Of a DNA stretch of 5,866 bases, positions 5,617 to 5,866 are shown one piece after another. The stretch spans positions 1-5,866 of the forward strand of contig JANWHV010000282.1 of NCBI GenBank assembly GCA_025450255.1, in the 5' to 3' direction. The notes under the pieces were generated by a model that saw nothing but the letters and a program-made list of their open reading frames with translations, was not told the origin of the DNA and searched no databases. A program made the translations under genes and the position numbers. This DNA comes from Chloroflexota bacterium (GTDB lineage: Bacteria; Chloroflexota; UBA5177; JANWHV01). Every line of letters begins with the position of its first letter. The first letter of the stretch is position 1.

Positions 5617-5866
5617 ATGCTCGATATCTTGCGAAATATGTTGCGGCGGAAGACACGGACGGGGCTGACAATCCTCGGTATCGCGATCGGCGTCTTCGCG
5701 CTTACCGTGATGGGCGCCATGGCCGAGAAGATAAACCAACTGGTCGGCAGCGGCCTCGCCTTCTATGGCGATCACGTGACCGTCACGCAGGCCGGTAACG
5801 CCATGGGCGCCATGCCGATCGCCACGGCGCGCGCCGCGGACCTGCAACGGGTGCCGGAGGTCGGGG
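5617..5866 (+). CDS. ABC transporter permease, MacB/FtsX-like, N-terminal part only
   Basis: The frame stays open to the window end, giving the first 83 residues. MLDILRNMLRRKTRTGLTIL followed by GIAIGVFALTVMGAMAEKIN is the classic start of MacB/FtsX-like permeases: a short basic cytoplasmic segment, then one TM helix (about residues 17-36), then the beginning of the periplasmic domain (MacB_PCD-like, PF12704). Such proteins pair with an ATPase to drive export or to act mechanically on lipoproteins, peptides or drugs. The ATPase and any adaptor would have to lie beyond the window. AAGGG at 5604-5608 is eight bases before ATG 5617; ATG at 5614 in the same frame is also possible and adds one Met. 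The high GC and orientation match the MMPL gene, not the nuclease genes between them. Confidence 0.85.
   Translation, partial: MLDILRNMLRRKTRTGLTILGIAIGVFALTVMGAMAEKINQLVGSGLAFYGDHVTVTQAGNAMGAMPIATARAADLQRVPEVG

Noticed and set aside
5466..5847. Minus-strand frames over the permease start
   Set aside because: The plus-strand frame there is an unmistakable MacB/FtsX-like N-terminus, so these are shadows.

Overview
This is a high-GC bacterial stretch in which a small group of nuclease and toxin-antitoxin-type genes sits between two membrane-transport genes. The transporter parts are strongly GC-rich (42 of 60 bases at 541-600). Parts of the middle are clearly lower (29 of 60 at 3721-3780), while the mrr region is intermediate (37 of 60 at 4801-4860). 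GGAGG-type ribosome binding sites, GTG/TTG starts and the gene families fit a high-GC bacterium, probably a proteobacterium. The sequence alone does not fix the genus.

Layout: (1) 53-2242, plus strand: a complete MMPL/RND-type proton-driven exporter of 729 aa with both Asp-Tyr proton-relay motifs. (2) 2243-2554: non-coding, with a near-perfect 16-base dyad that may end the transporter transcript. (3) 2555-2845, plus strand: a short open frame with a HicB-type antitoxin core. It has no HicA partner, no convincing start, and may be a decayed remnant. (4) 2846-3084: non-coding. (5) 3085-4122, minus strand: a 345-aa two-domain HNH (HNH_2-type) nuclease. (6) 4123-4342: non-coding, with short direct repeats. 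(7) 4343-5236, minus strand: an Mrr-type restriction endonuclease with an N-terminal winged-helix domain and a C-terminal D...QxK nuclease domain. (8) 5237-5613: divergent intergenic region holding the mrr leader and the permease leader. (9) 5617 to the window end, plus strand: the N-terminus of a MacB/FtsX-like ABC transporter permease, cut off by the window edge.

How the genes may work together: mrr and the HNH gene are co-directional, with mrr upstream, and together they look like a small nucleic-acid defence cassette. Mrr relatives cut modified (methylated) DNA, and HNH proteins of this two-domain type are common in defence islands. No methyltransferase is present, which fits a type IV-like, modification-dependent activity rather than classical restriction-modification. 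The transporter genes on either side run in the opposite direction and probably belong to the resident chromosome, with the cassette inserted between them. A weak 19-base direct repeat near both edges of the insert (15 of 19 identical) is the only boundary signal I could find. I found no integrase, transposase, tRNA, rRNA, CRISPR array or clear attachment site.
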